From Jeotgalibacillus malaysiensis (GTDB lineage Bacteria > Bacillota > Bacilli > Bacillales > Jeotgalibacillaceae): a DNA stretch of 64,000 nucleotides. Position numbers and translations under genes: made by a program. A model generated the notes under the pieces. The model was not told the origin of the DNA. It ran no database searches and worked only from the letters and a program-made list of their open reading frames with translations. This document shows positions 50,013-57,305 of the stretch, piece by piece; the stretch's first letter is position 1, and each line of letters opens with the position of its first letter. The stretch spans positions 3,022,501 through 3,086,500 of the forward strand of contig CP009416.1 of NCBI GenBank assembly GCA_000818095.1, written 5' to 3'.

Positions 50013-50273
50013 ATGAAATTAAAGATTTTACAGATTGCAGCGCAGATTGCTGCTGTTGTTTTTCTGGTTAACGTTGGTTTTATGCTATGGGGAGATGGCG
50101 GTTTTCTTTCTGAATCAGTTATGTCAGCGCTGATCGCACTGCTGATGTTTACATATGGCGCTGAATACTATGTCAATCCCGAACACGGCAGGAAAACTGC
50201 CTATTCTTTCTTTATCATAGGGAGCTTGATCCTTGGAACAGTACTAGTTGGCACAGTAACAGGCGGCTTTTAA
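50013..50273 (+). CDS. Small membrane protein, paralogue of the 46621 protein
   Basis: 86 residues, three membrane helices (ILQIAAQIAAVVFLVNVGFML, SALIALLMFTYGAEYYV, AYSFFIIGSLILGTVLVGTV). AGAGGGATTCTG precedes the ATG. Its stop overlaps by 4 bases the stop of the convergent gene. DUF3953-like; function unknown. Confidence 0.72.
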   Translation: MKLKILQIAAQIAAVVFLVNVGFMLWGDGGFLSESVMSALIALLMFTYGAEYYVNPEHGRKTAYSFFIIGSLILGTVLVGTVTGGF

Positions 50274-51130
50274 GACCGCCTTGCCACTGCTTCCCCAATT
50301 TGTCTGATCGCTTCTCTGCCACCGTAACTTCCATGGCTCAGCCCGTTGTCATCCGCTCCGCCACCGAGCGCAAGAAACTGCTCTGATGGTTTAAAGTGCA
50401 GACCAGTGACTTCCGCTTTAAATTCTTCACTAAACCCTTTTTGAAAGCGCGCATCAGGATAACCCTCCACCTCATGAATGTCACCAAGCTTTGTTTCAGG
50501 ATAAAATCGCTGAAATCTTTCACAATGCTCTTTTCCAAGAATCAGGATCTTTCCCGGTGATAAAAAGCGGATTGTATCAGTTAAAAGAGTCTTGATGTCA
50601 GGAGAGTCCATCACACCCTCCCTCCCTTTAATCGTACCCATCTGCTTTAGCGTTGGAATCGGGAAAAAGTCAATATGTACAGCTAATGGCATCCCTGTCT
50701 CTTTATAAAATGAATACCCTATTCCATTCAAAAATCCTTCAAGCTTCGCACCGTCTCTTTTACCGAACCAGCTGCTATAAACGGTTTTGCGCTCAAAGTA
50801 GGTTTGATAATGCTCCACTGTTTCAATCAATGATTGCTCACTCTGCTGGTATTGATAAAGACTGACTCCCTTTTCCCTCACAAAAAAGCGCGATTTTTCC
50901 GCAGCAAGTAGACTTCCGTCAGAAGCAACAAACTCTTTTGAAGATGGATTTGTACCGACCGTCACAAGAGAGCCGGGGGAGCGTCTTCCAAACCATACGA
51001 CAGGAATTGATCGCGCCATCACCTGATCGGCAAACACAGTATCTTGCAGGCTTTCCTGCAAATCAGCAGCTTTACGAATCAGGTTTATGGCTTCTGATAA
51101 TTGTTGATGAGAAAGTCCGGTTGGATTCAT
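50270..51130 (-). CDS. Possible uracil-DNA-glycosylase-fold protein
   Basis: I do not recognise the exact family. The 286-residue soluble protein has VTVGTNPSSKEFV (near residue 56), reminiscent of the water-activating motif of MUG/SMUG-type glycosylases, HIDFFPIPTL (near 153) and LHFKPSEQF (near 246), reminiscent of the minor-groove HPS loop. Between them SPGKILILGKEHCERFQ (near 190) looks like a buried beta strand plus helix. This ordering fits the UDG superfamily but rests on motif reading only. GGGATGCACA precedes the ATG weakly. Confidence 0.5.
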   Translation of the reverse strand: MNPTGLSHQQLSEAINLIRKAADLQESLQDTVFADQVMARSIPVVWFGRRSPGSLVTVGTNPSSKEFVASDGSLLAAEKSRFFVREKGVSLYQYQQSEQSLIETVEHYQTYFERKTVYSSWFGKRDGAKLEGFLNGIGYSFYKETGMPLAVHIDFFPIPTLKQMGTIKGREGVMDSPDIKTLLTDTIRFLSPGKILILGKEHCERFQRFYPETKLGDIHEVEGYPDARFQKGFSEEFKAEVTGLHFKPSEQFLALGGGADDNGLSHGSYGGREAIRQIGEAVARRS

Positions 51131-51218
51131 TGTGCATCCCCTTCATTTTGACGATTTATTTGAAACGTTATTCCCTTCATACTCCTCACACAAACCCTAT
51201 TTACTTCCATGACCAGCA

Positions 51219-51345
51219 CAGCCGGGACGGAGTTGACTGTTCCATTTTTAGAATGATTCTCATTATGACCCACTTAACTCCGTCCCGCCCGTGTCATTTT
51301 TAGAATCATTCCATTTTCGACTCACTCAACTCCGTCCCCAGTACG
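51219..51345. repeat. Palindromic repeat family C, uninterrupted copy with an extra half-unit
   Basis: GCCGGGACGGAGTTGACTG, TTTTAGAATGATTCTCATT, CTTAACTCCGTCCCGCC, then a second TTTTAGAATCATTCC and CACTCAACTCCGTCCCCAG. Confidence 0.85.
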
Positions 51346-51372
51346 CCGCTGTGTCGCCCTAAAACAAAACCA

Positions 51373-51401
51373 TTGCCAACCATCACGTTACACTGTATAC
51401 T
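51373..51401 (+). promoter_or_regulatory. Sigma-A promoter of the MerR gene
   Basis: TTGCCA, 17 bases, TATACT. Transcription would start near 51408. Confidence 0.65.
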
Positions 51402-51451
51402 TTTCTTAATTTGCTGTACGAGAGGACGATGGCTATTTTGGGAAGGCGCTA

Positions 51452-51838
51452 ATACGAATTGGAACGGTTGCGAAGCGCAGCGGTCTTTCAACCCGGACGA
51501 TTGATTATTATACACAGATTGGGCTTTTGCCTTTTGAGCGTTCTGCTTCGAATTACCGGTTATATCCGGAGTCGGTGCTGGATACACTGAAGGAGATTCA
51601 GTTGTTGAAGAACCGACGGATGACGCTTGATGAGATTAAGGTTTTGATGGAGATGAAGCCTGTGTCGAGTCCTGCGCTGAAAGAAGTAAACGAGGAAATC
51701 GCTCATTTGGAAGAGAAGATTTTATCGCTGAAAGAGGAGCTTTCGGAAGCGGCTCCTGAGCAACAACATATGATTAAAGAAGAGATTCAGCTGAAAATGA
51801 TTCCATTGATCCAGCTGATGACGACATTACTTAGTTAA
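51452..51838 (+). CDS. MerR-family regulator lacking a standard start codon
   Basis: The open frame runs from 51410 to 51838 and encodes an N-terminal MerR winged helix (RIGTVAKRSGLSTRTIDYYT, then the QIGLLP and NYRLYPE signatures) plus a coiled-coil effector part ending LMTTLLS. No ATG, GTG or TTG precedes the helix-turn-helix in frame. The codon at the expected position, 5 bases after GGGAAGG (51440-51446), is ATA at 51452. An out-of-frame ATG at 51429 stops after 7 codons. So it is either rare ATA initiation, a point-mutated start or a frameshift. It precedes the CNNM gene, a pairing known in Bacillus (yhdQ-yhdP). Confidence 0.7.
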   Translation: MRIGTVAKRSGLSTRTIDYYTQIGLLPFERSASNYRLYPESVLDTLKEIQLLKNRRMTLDEIKVLMEMKPVSSPALKEVNEEIAHLEEKILSLKEELSEAAPEQQHMIKEEIQLKMIPLIQLMTTLLS

Positions 51839-51854
51839 AAACTTCGGAGGTGAA

Positions 51855-51874
51855 TCCCCTTTTTCAGGGGAATT
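51855..51874. promoter_or_regulatory. Palindrome over the ribosome site of the CNNM gene
   Basis: AATCCCC and GGGGAATT face each other around TTTTTCA, directly before the preferred TTG start. The hairpin would hide the ribosome site, so it may regulate translation. Confidence 0.4.
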
Positions 51875-51876
51875 TA

Positions 51877-53187
51877 TTGGACAGTATATTGTATTTAAAT
51901 CTTGGGCTTGTCGCTGTATTAATCGGTTTGACAGCCTTCTTCGTAGGATCAGAGTTTGCGGTAGTAAAGGTGAGGATGTCGCGTGTGGATCAGCTGATTG
52001 CTGAGGGGAATAAAACGGCACCGATTGTGAAAAAGCTTGTGACGGACCTGGATTATTATCTATCAGCGTGTCAGCTTGGGATTACAGTGACGGCGCTAGG
52101 TCTTGGATGGCTTGGTGAGCCGACTGTTGAGAAGATTTTGCACCCAGTGTTTGACAATCTCGGTGTTCCGGCAGCAGCATCTACCATTGTATCCTTTGCC
52201 GTGGCATTTGCCCTTGTGACATTCCTGCACGTTGTGATCGGTGAGCTTGCACCGAAGACGCTTGCGATTCAGTTTGCTGAAAGGATGACGCTGCTGCTTG
52301 CCCGTCCGCTTTACTGGTTCGGAAAAATCATGTTCCCGGCGATCTGGACGCTGAATGGTTCAGCGAGACTGCTGCTGCGTGCGTTTGGTGTGCAGCCGGC
52401 AGGTCATGAGCAGGCTCACTCTGAAGAAGAGCTGAAGATTATTATGGCGCAGAGCTTTAAGAGCGGTGAGATCAATGAGACTGAGCTTTCATTCATGGAG
52501 AATATTTTTGCCTTCGATGAAAGTGTTGCCAAGGATATTATGGTGCCTCGTGTTCAGATGGAGACGCTTGATATCAGTATGACAACAGAAGAGATTCTCA
52601 GTATCATTGATGAACACCAGTATACGCGTTTCCCTGTGACAACGGACAATGATAAAGACCATATTATCGGCTTTATTAACGTGAAGGAAATGCTGACGAA
52701 TATTGTACGTGACCGGTCCCACAGCCTGTCTGGTTCGCTTCATGAGATCGTGCTTCTTCCTGAGCAGACGCCGCTTCAGGATGCGATGCTTAAAATGCAG
52801 CTTGAGCGTGTGCATATGGCGCTGATCATTGATGAGCATGGTGGAACTTCAGGTCTCTTGACGCTTGAGGATATTTTAGAGGAGATTGTCGGTGAGATCC
52901 GCGATGAGTTCGATGAGGATGAGCGTAATGACATTGAGGAAGTCGGCGAGCTTGCTTATTGTGTCAATGGACGCGTGCTGCTTGATGAACTCGAGGAGCG
53001 ATTTGGCGCCCAGTTCGAAGGTGCTGAAGATGTTGATACGATTGCTGGATGGGTGCTTCATAAGAAAAATGAAGTCTCTGAAGGCGACCGGATTCCAAGT
53101 GATGAAAAGCATATGTGGATAGTTGAAGAAATGGATAATCATCAGATTTTGCGCATTAAGCTCGAAGTGGCAGAGTCTGTAAATTAA
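51877..53187 (+). CDS. CNNM/CorC-family (HlyC/CorC, MpfA-like) transporter
   Basis: A CNNM membrane domain (DUF21; about 1-195: FFVGSEFAVVKVRMSRVDQL, ACQLGITVTALGLGWLGEP) is followed by a CBS pair (about 205-330: DIMVPRVQMETLD, HMALIIDEHGGTSGLLTLEDILEEIVGEI). A CorC-HlyC C-terminal domain closes the protein (YCVNGRVLLDELEERF). B. subtilis MpfA (YhdP) of this family exports magnesium. TTG 51877 follows AGGGGAA, while the in-frame GTG at 51850 abuts GGAG; I prefer the TTG (436 residues). The MerR regulator lies just upstream. Confidence 0.9.
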   Translation: MDSILYLNLGLVAVLIGLTAFFVGSEFAVVKVRMSRVDQLIAEGNKTAPIVKKLVTDLDYYLSACQLGITVTALGLGWLGEPTVEKILHPVFDNLGVPAAASTIVSFAVAFALVTFLHVVIGELAPKTLAIQFAERMTLLLARPLYWFGKIMFPAIWTLNGSARLLLRAFGVQPAGHEQAHSEEELKIIMAQSFKSGEINETELSFMENIFAFDESVAKDIMVPRVQMETLDISMTTEEILSIIDEHQYTRFPVTTDNDKDHIIGFINVKEMLTNIVRDRSHSLSGSLHEIVLLPEQTPLQDAMLKMQLERVHMALIIDEHGGTSGLLTLEDILEEIVGEIRDEFDEDERNDIEEVGELAYCVNGRVLLDELEERFGAQFEGAEDVDTIAGWVLHKKNEVSEGDRIPSDEKHMWIVEEMDNHQILRIKLEVAESVN

Positions 53188-53189
53188 TT

Positions 53190-53230
53190 ACAATGAGGGT
53201 TGGAGAGATACATCTCCCCCTCTTTTTTAA
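53190..53230 (+). terminator. Intrinsic terminator
   Basis: GAGGGTTGGAGA/TCTCCCCCTC stem followed by TTTTTTAA. Confidence 0.75.
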
Positions 53231-53358
53231 AACTCAAAACAAGCATCTTATAATCTTCAACATCACCTGGCTGATAAACAGCTTTATCTTTCATCAATCA
53301 GGGTACAATAATACAAAGTCTGTTATATCAACCACTATTTAGAAAGAAGTGAATACAT

Positions 53359-54360
53359 ATGGCATTTTTGTGGTTTATTCTGGCTGCAGCAGTAACCGTG
53401 TATGCAGCAATGAAGCTCTCAACGTATGCTGACGTGATCAGTACGAAAACAGCAATGGGTGGGCTCCTTGTCGGCACACTGTTACTCGCAGGCGCTACTT
53501 CCCTGCCTGAGGTGACGACGAGTCTGTCCGCTGTGCTGATTGGAAACAACGATATTGCGATCGGAAACGTGCTTGGATCAAATTTATTTAACGTATTTAT
53601 TCTCGCCTGTTTTGATCTTTATTACCGGAAGCGAAAGCTGTTTTTACAGGCAAGTAACGATCACCTTTACACAGCAGGGCTTGGTTTACTGTTGACATTA
53701 CTTGTTATGGTCGCGTTAACACTCCGGATTGAGTATACAATTCTTGGCATGGGCATTGACTCGATTTTAATTGTCATCATTTACATTGCCGGGATCTCCA
53801 TTATTGGCAGACTATCAAAGTCAGATCAGACTTTACCGCAAGCTGAAGAACACGTCATGCCTGCAAAAGATTCTTCAGAGTTTACGATGTCAGTAAAACA
53901 CGCTGTTATTGGCTTTATCATTGCAGCGATTGTGATCATGGGTGCAGGTACTGTTCTATCCATTATGGGTGACCGGATCGCTGTCATTACAGGACTTGGC
54001 TCAAGCTTTATCGGAAGCTTCCTCGTTGCAGCGACAACTTCACTGCCTGAAGCTGTTTCAGTATTCGTTGCGCTGCGTCTGAAAAATATTAACCTTGCAA
54101 TGGGCTCGATTCTTGGTAGTAACATTTTTAATATGCTGATTCTTGCAGGATCAGACTTGATTTACCGTGAAGGTGCGATCATTACATCGGTGTCAGACTC
54201 ACATTTAACCACAGCGATTGGCGTCACAATTCTTTCTGTCCTGGCGATCTGGGCAGTTCTGATGAAGAAAGCGACTTCTATGTTTAAATACATGCTGCCT
54301 TCTCTGCTGGTGATTGTTGTTTATTTCGTATCGTCTTATTTGATTTTTGTAAATAGCTGA
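53359..54360 (+). CDS. Sodium/calcium exchanger-family (CaCA, YrbG-like) membrane protein
   Basis: A 333-residue antiporter with two inverted halves. Each half has a diagnostic alpha repeat: GATSLPEVTTSLSAVLIG with GNVLGSNLFN (near residue 45-75) and ATTSLPEAVSVFVALRL with GSILGSNIFN (near 220-255). The Glu in each SLPE motif binds the cation. It would exchange Ca2+ or another cation for Na+/H+ across the plasma membrane. The central loop (about 155-175) is short and hydrophilic. No accessory gene. Confidence 0.92.
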   Translation: MAFLWFILAAAVTVYAAMKLSTYADVISTKTAMGGLLVGTLLLAGATSLPEVTTSLSAVLIGNNDIAIGNVLGSNLFNVFILACFDLYYRKRKLFLQASNDHLYTAGLGLLLTLLVMVALTLRIEYTILGMGIDSILIVIIYIAGISIIGRLSKSDQTLPQAEEHVMPAKDSSEFTMSVKHAVIGFIIAAIVIMGAGTVLSIMGDRIAVITGLGSSFIGSFLVAATTSLPEAVSVFVALRLKNINLAMGSILGSNIFNMLILAGSDLIYREGAIITSVSDSHLTTAIGVTILSVLAIWAVLMKKATSMFKYMLPSLLVIVVYFVSSYLIFVNS

Positions 54361-54366
54361 CCAAAT

Positions 54367-54399
54367 GAAAAAGCTCCTGCTGCAAACAGGAGCTTTTTC
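54367..54399. terminator. Bidirectional intrinsic terminator
   Basis: AAAAGCTCCTG/CAGGAGCTTTT stem between convergent genes. Confidence 0.9.
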
Positions 54400-54406
54400 A
54401 TTACCA

Positions 54407-54589
54407 TTATTTATTGACGTTGTTTTTAAAATCGCCTACGCCTTTTTGAAAGTCACCTTTTGTTTTGTCTTTCTTGCCTTCAGCCTGCATATTCGGATCA
54501 TTTTTTGCGTTACCGACCTGATCCTTTGTTTCACCTTTCACCTTATTAACAGCGCCTTTTACCTTATCACTAAATCCTTTATCAGCCAT
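54407..54589 (-). CDS. CsbD-family stress response protein
   Basis: A 60-residue CsbD-like protein: SDKVKGAVNKVKGETKDQVG and GDFQKGVGDFKNNVNK. It is a highly charged, mostly helical or unfolded cytosolic protein; csbD is a classic sigma-B-controlled gene in B. subtilis. ATG 54589 follows GAGGAGTGATTTAC. A sigma-B-like promoter lies 35-58 bases upstream. Molecular role unknown. Confidence 0.92.
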   Translation of the reverse strand: MADKGFSDKVKGAVNKVKGETKDQVGNAKNDPNMQAEGKKDKTKGDFQKGVGDFKNNVNK

Positions 54590-54622
54590 GTAAATCACTC
54601 CTCAAAGGTTAATAGTCAGTAC

Positions 54623-54647
54623 TTTCCCTTTTTAAAAAAGTGTAAAC
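54623..54647 (-). promoter_or_regulatory. Sigma-B-like promoter of the csbD gene
   Basis: Minus strand GTTTAC (54647-54642), 13 bases, GGGAAA (54628-54623). The -35 matches 5 of 6 and the -10 matches 4 of 6. Confidence 0.5.
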
Positions 54648-54661
54648 AATTTCCTTTGCTG

Positions 54662-54832
54662 TTACTCCTGATTTAGAAAGATAAAGCCCGGCACCAGACA
54701 ACTTCCTGATAACAGGCCGATCAACGGTAGCGGGAAATTAAGAAAAAGAAAAAGGATAGCTGATAAGGCGGATGCAATGAAATATACAGGTGCAAACTTT
54801 TTTGACGAAAAAATATCACTCGCTGTCTTCAT
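54662..54832 (-). CDS. Small membrane protein, 56 aa
   Basis: ORF MKTASDIFSSKKFAPVYFIA with two hydrophobic helices (about 14-33 and 36-54, the second ending PGFIFLNQE). It begins 11 bases after the stop of the 40-residue ORF, so the two would be co-transcribed. The ribosome site is weak (AGGTAG about 15 bases upstream). Family unknown. Coding potential is supported by the coherent membrane profile and by the tight packing of the two ORFs. Confidence 0.5.
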   Translation of the reverse strand: MKTASDIFSSKKFAPVYFIASALSAILFLFLNFPLPLIGLLSGSCLVPGFIFLNQE

Positions 54833-54843
54833 AAAATTTAAAA

Positions 54844-54966
54844 CTACCTGTCCAGCAACTGACTGAAAAATCCATAAAAGAAAATCGATAAGAAAACGGT
54901 CCCTCCCAGGAACATAAAAAACTTTCTTCTGGTCATGACGATCATATTTTCTTTTTGATCACTCAT
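54844..54966 (-). CDS. Small single-pass membrane protein, 40 aa
   Basis: ORF MSDQKENMIVMTRRKFFMFL with one membrane helix (about 16-34) and an end FFSQLLDR. The positive RRK before the helix suggests the N-terminus faces the cytoplasm. GAAAGGGTG lies 7 bases upstream of the ATG. It precedes the 56-residue ORF and csbD on the same strand. Family unknown. Confidence 0.55.
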   Translation of the reverse strand: MSDQKENMIVMTRRKFFMFLGGTVFLSIFFYGFFSQLLDR

Positions 54967-55078
54967 CCCTTTACACCCTTTCAATCCCAATTCTTTTGTC
55001 ATCGTACTAGTTTCATTCATATATTGGAAATGTTATATTGTAAGAAATGGTTTTTCTAACCAGCTGGGAGCGATTTAA

Positions 55079-55363
55079 ATGGAATATAACTTTGTCGAGA
55101 TTGTTACGCTGGCAGTAATCGGCTACCTGTTATTCACGATTTTCAGGCTTGAACAGCGCGTGAAGACGCTTGATTACAAGGTGGAGAAGCTTTCCGGACA
55201 CCAGAATACTGATCTTTATGAGGAGCTAGATCAGGAACTGAAGACACTCATTCATCAGGGGAAAGATGTACAGGCGGTTAAAAGAGTCCGTGAAACAAAA
55301 GGGTACTCCCTTTTAGAAGCGAAGCAATATGTAGATGCATTGAAGCTGAAGACTGAAGGGTGA
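55079..55363 (+). CDS. Membrane-anchored protein with L7/L12 C-domain-like end, 94 aa
   Basis: A single N-terminal membrane helix (IVTLAVIGYLLFTIFRL), then a coiled coil (LEQRVKTLDYKVEKLSG). The end, IHQGKDVQAVKRVRETKGYSLLEAKQYVDAL, resembles the ribosomal L7/L12 C-terminal fold seen in several small Bacillus proteins. TGGGAGCGATTTAA precedes the ATG. It overlaps or abuts the following lipoprotein gene. Function unknown. Confidence 0.75.
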   Translation: MEYNFVEIVTLAVIGYLLFTIFRLEQRVKTLDYKVEKLSGHQNTDLYEELDQELKTLIHQGKDVQAVKRVRETKGYSLLEAKQYVDALKLKTEG

Positions 55364-55371
55364 TATGCAAC

Positions 55372-55923
55372 ATGCGAAAGCTGCTATTTTACATTTTGAT
55401 CAGCTGTCTGTTGCTTGCAGGCTGTAGTGAAGGTGACACGGCTTCGGAACATGTGACGATGGAACAGCTGATGATTAATGAAGGAATTGAATATGAAGAG
55501 TTGCTGGTTAGTGCCCCTTATGACAGTGAATATGGATTTGCGATCTATACGACTGAGGATGGGATTGGCAACGCACAGTTTTCAACAGTAGATGGTCAGT
55601 GGCATTACACAGGATCTACAGCGTTCTCATCTGAAAACACCGGGAATTCACCCCTTATCAGTTTTGGGATGACTTACTGGGAAATGTCTAGTGTTTCAGT
55701 ATCAGACCGGCAGCCTGTAGTCATCATTGCAGGTGAAATAACCGCAGAAGTAAGCCGTGTGGAAGTTGAATTCGATGAAGAAGTGAAAGACGGAAAACTT
55801 GTAAGTGGAGCAGAACGCAACATCTGGTACTGGGTTGGCGGTTATCAGAACCTGGACCATTTTGAAGTCAGAGCCTACGATCAGGATGACCAAGTGATCG
55901 CGACAAAAAGAAGACCTGATTAA
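55372..55923 (+). CDS. Hypothetical lipoprotein, 183 aa
   Basis: Signal peptide with lipobox ISCLLLAGCSEGD (Cys near residue 18). The mature part is acidic and beta-rich (YDSEYGFAIYTTEDGIGNAQ, RVEVEFDEEVKDGKLV, IWYWVGGYQNLDHFEVRAYD) and shows no domain I recognise. ATG 55372 follows GAAGGGTG by 9 bases; the in-frame GTG at 55360 overlaps the previous gene. Anchored to the outer face of the membrane. Confidence 0.78.
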   Translation: MRKLLFYILISCLLLAGCSEGDTASEHVTMEQLMINEGIEYEELLVSAPYDSEYGFAIYTTEDGIGNAQFSTVDGQWHYTGSTAFSSENTGNSPLISFGMTYWEMSSVSVSDRQPVVIIAGEITAEVSRVEVEFDEEVKDGKLVSGAERNIWYWVGGYQNLDHFEVRAYDQDDQVIATKRRPD

Positions 55924-55929
55924 AGGTCC

Positions 55930-57021
55930 TCAATCAATAATCCCTGTCCCTATCACTTTCATCTCAACATTCACCTGAAGCTGAAGCGCCTGATAAGTTT
56001 CGTCCCACGTATCAGAATCCCAGCGTTCAGCATTAAATGCGGATACGCGGTTTGCAAGACCGAAAGCATCTGATTGTGATTTCTGCAGTTTTTCCATAAC
56101 ATGTCTGATATCCTCAGTCAGAATTTCTTTTAACCGCTTTTGCAGTTCCGCTTCTTTATTCTTTGTAATTTTATTCTGACCATATTCAGTCATCACTATA
56201 TCCATTTCTACGTCAGTCACCCACTTTTTCAGGTCTTTGCTAATGCTCATACGGGTTTTTGAATGTTTAATATTCACTGTCAGCCAATTCTCAACTTCAA
56301 GCTCACTGTCATCATGAACGCGACGGGTCACCCTCACCAATTCCTCCGTGTCATTGTTCAGCATATTAAATATGACGCTTTCCTCAGTGTTTAAATACTC
56401 TCCAGTAAAACGGTTATTGTGAAACAGCGCAATCCCTTCAACCTTTGCACGCTTTTGCTCTTTTTCATAAGTAATGTACGGAAGATACAAGTCTTTTTCT
56501 GTATTAAACATAATCGTGCATGCGTCCTGCAGTGAAACGTAAGGCGTTACAGTCGTGAGCTCAGAGCTTTCAAGTAACCCTTTAAAGTATTCTGATTTTC
56601 TTTTCTGCGTATCATACTGCTCAGACAACAATTCACTCGCTGCACGATCTGTTACCGCCACTCTTGCATGCAGGTTATGCTGCGGGTTTCTATACAATTC
56701 ATCAAGAAATGGATACACCTCATCTTTTACGAGATCACTCCCGAGCAAGATCGTCTGAAGCTTAGAGAAATCAGCAAATTCAGCAATTAACAGATCCATT
56801 TCAAGCATGGAATCTCTCACCGTGTGTCCAGTAACGGTAATTTCATTTACCTGATCTGTTTCTTCGATTGGAGGAGCAAGCGTGGTGGCGGTTACTTCCC
56901 CCTCTTCAGTCTGATCATAGCCCGCTGTATAGATCAGCTGTACCTCTTTGAGCAGGTTTTGATCCCAGCATCCTGAAAGCATCAGACAGCTCATGATCAA
57001 AAGTAATGGCATCTTTCTCAT
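55930..57021 (-). CDS. Spore germination lipoprotein GerAC-like (Ger(x)C family)
   Basis: The C-subunit of a germinant receptor, a lipoprotein with lipobox CLMLSGCWDQ (Cys near residue 18; the GCWD sequence is the family hallmark). N-terminal domain features are IYTAGYDQTEEG and a TVTGHTVRDSML segment, followed by HARVAVTDRAASELL near 125. The C-terminal domain ends in LQLQVNVEMKVIGTGIID. The 363 residues are full length with no internal stop. The gerAA and gerAB genes directly upstream are remnants, so this subunit has lost its partners locally. Its ATG overlaps the end of the gerAB remnant. Confidence 0.9.
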   Translation of the reverse strand: MRKMPLLLIMSCLMLSGCWDQNLLKEVQLIYTAGYDQTEEGEVTATTLAPPIEETDQVNEITVTGHTVRDSMLEMDLLIAEFADFSKLQTILLGSDLVKDEVYPFLDELYRNPQHNLHARVAVTDRAASELLSEQYDTQKRKSEYFKGLLESSELTTVTPYVSLQDACTIMFNTEKDLYLPYITYEKEQKRAKVEGIALFHNNRFTGEYLNTEESVIFNMLNNDTEELVRVTRRVHDDSELEVENWLTVNIKHSKTRMSISKDLKKWVTDVEMDIVMTEYGQNKITKNKEAELQKRLKEILTEDIRHVMEKLQKSQSDAFGLANRVSAFNAERWDSDTWDETYQALQLQVNVEMKVIGTGIID

Positions 57022-57305
57022 GTCGCATGCCCCTTTCTGAAAAGCAGGTAAACGCTTAATGCAGCAAGTGGGATAATCACTGTAAAGACTGCTGCAAAAT
57101 AAGGCACTAAGCTTTGCAGTTGAATAATGGATTGTTTTTCGGTTATGAAAAGTGAGACTATAAACACACTCACGACCATGAATATCATTGCATGCTGATG
57201 ACTCTTCAGGTTAAACAGCACCTTTGCTTCTTCAGCAGCGATAAACAGATAATTAATGAATGACGTAAGCGCGACAACGATCCAGAGTGTGAGAAAGAAT
57301 GAGGA
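57018..57305 (-). pseudogene. Remnant of gerAB (germinant receptor permease), C-terminal third only
   Basis: The minus strand reads FFLTLWIVVALTSFINYLFI, AAEEAKVLFNLKSHQHAMI and then a final membrane helix and LFRKGHAT, which match the last two to three helices of GerAB/YndE permeases. Everything upstream is gone: at about 57300 the frame changes into gerAA sequence. Known GerAB proteins have about 365 residues and ten helices. The remaining ORF from 57221 is 67 residues. Confidence 0.8.

Noticed and set aside
51841-51876. M-box magnesium riboswitch before the CNNM gene
   Set aside because: The leader is far too short and the core is missing; only a small palindrome over the ribosome site remains.
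57018-57221. An independent 67-residue membrane protein
   Set aside because: The upstream bases continue the same frame with GerAB-like sequence and it abuts gerAC, so it is the tail of a broken gerAB.
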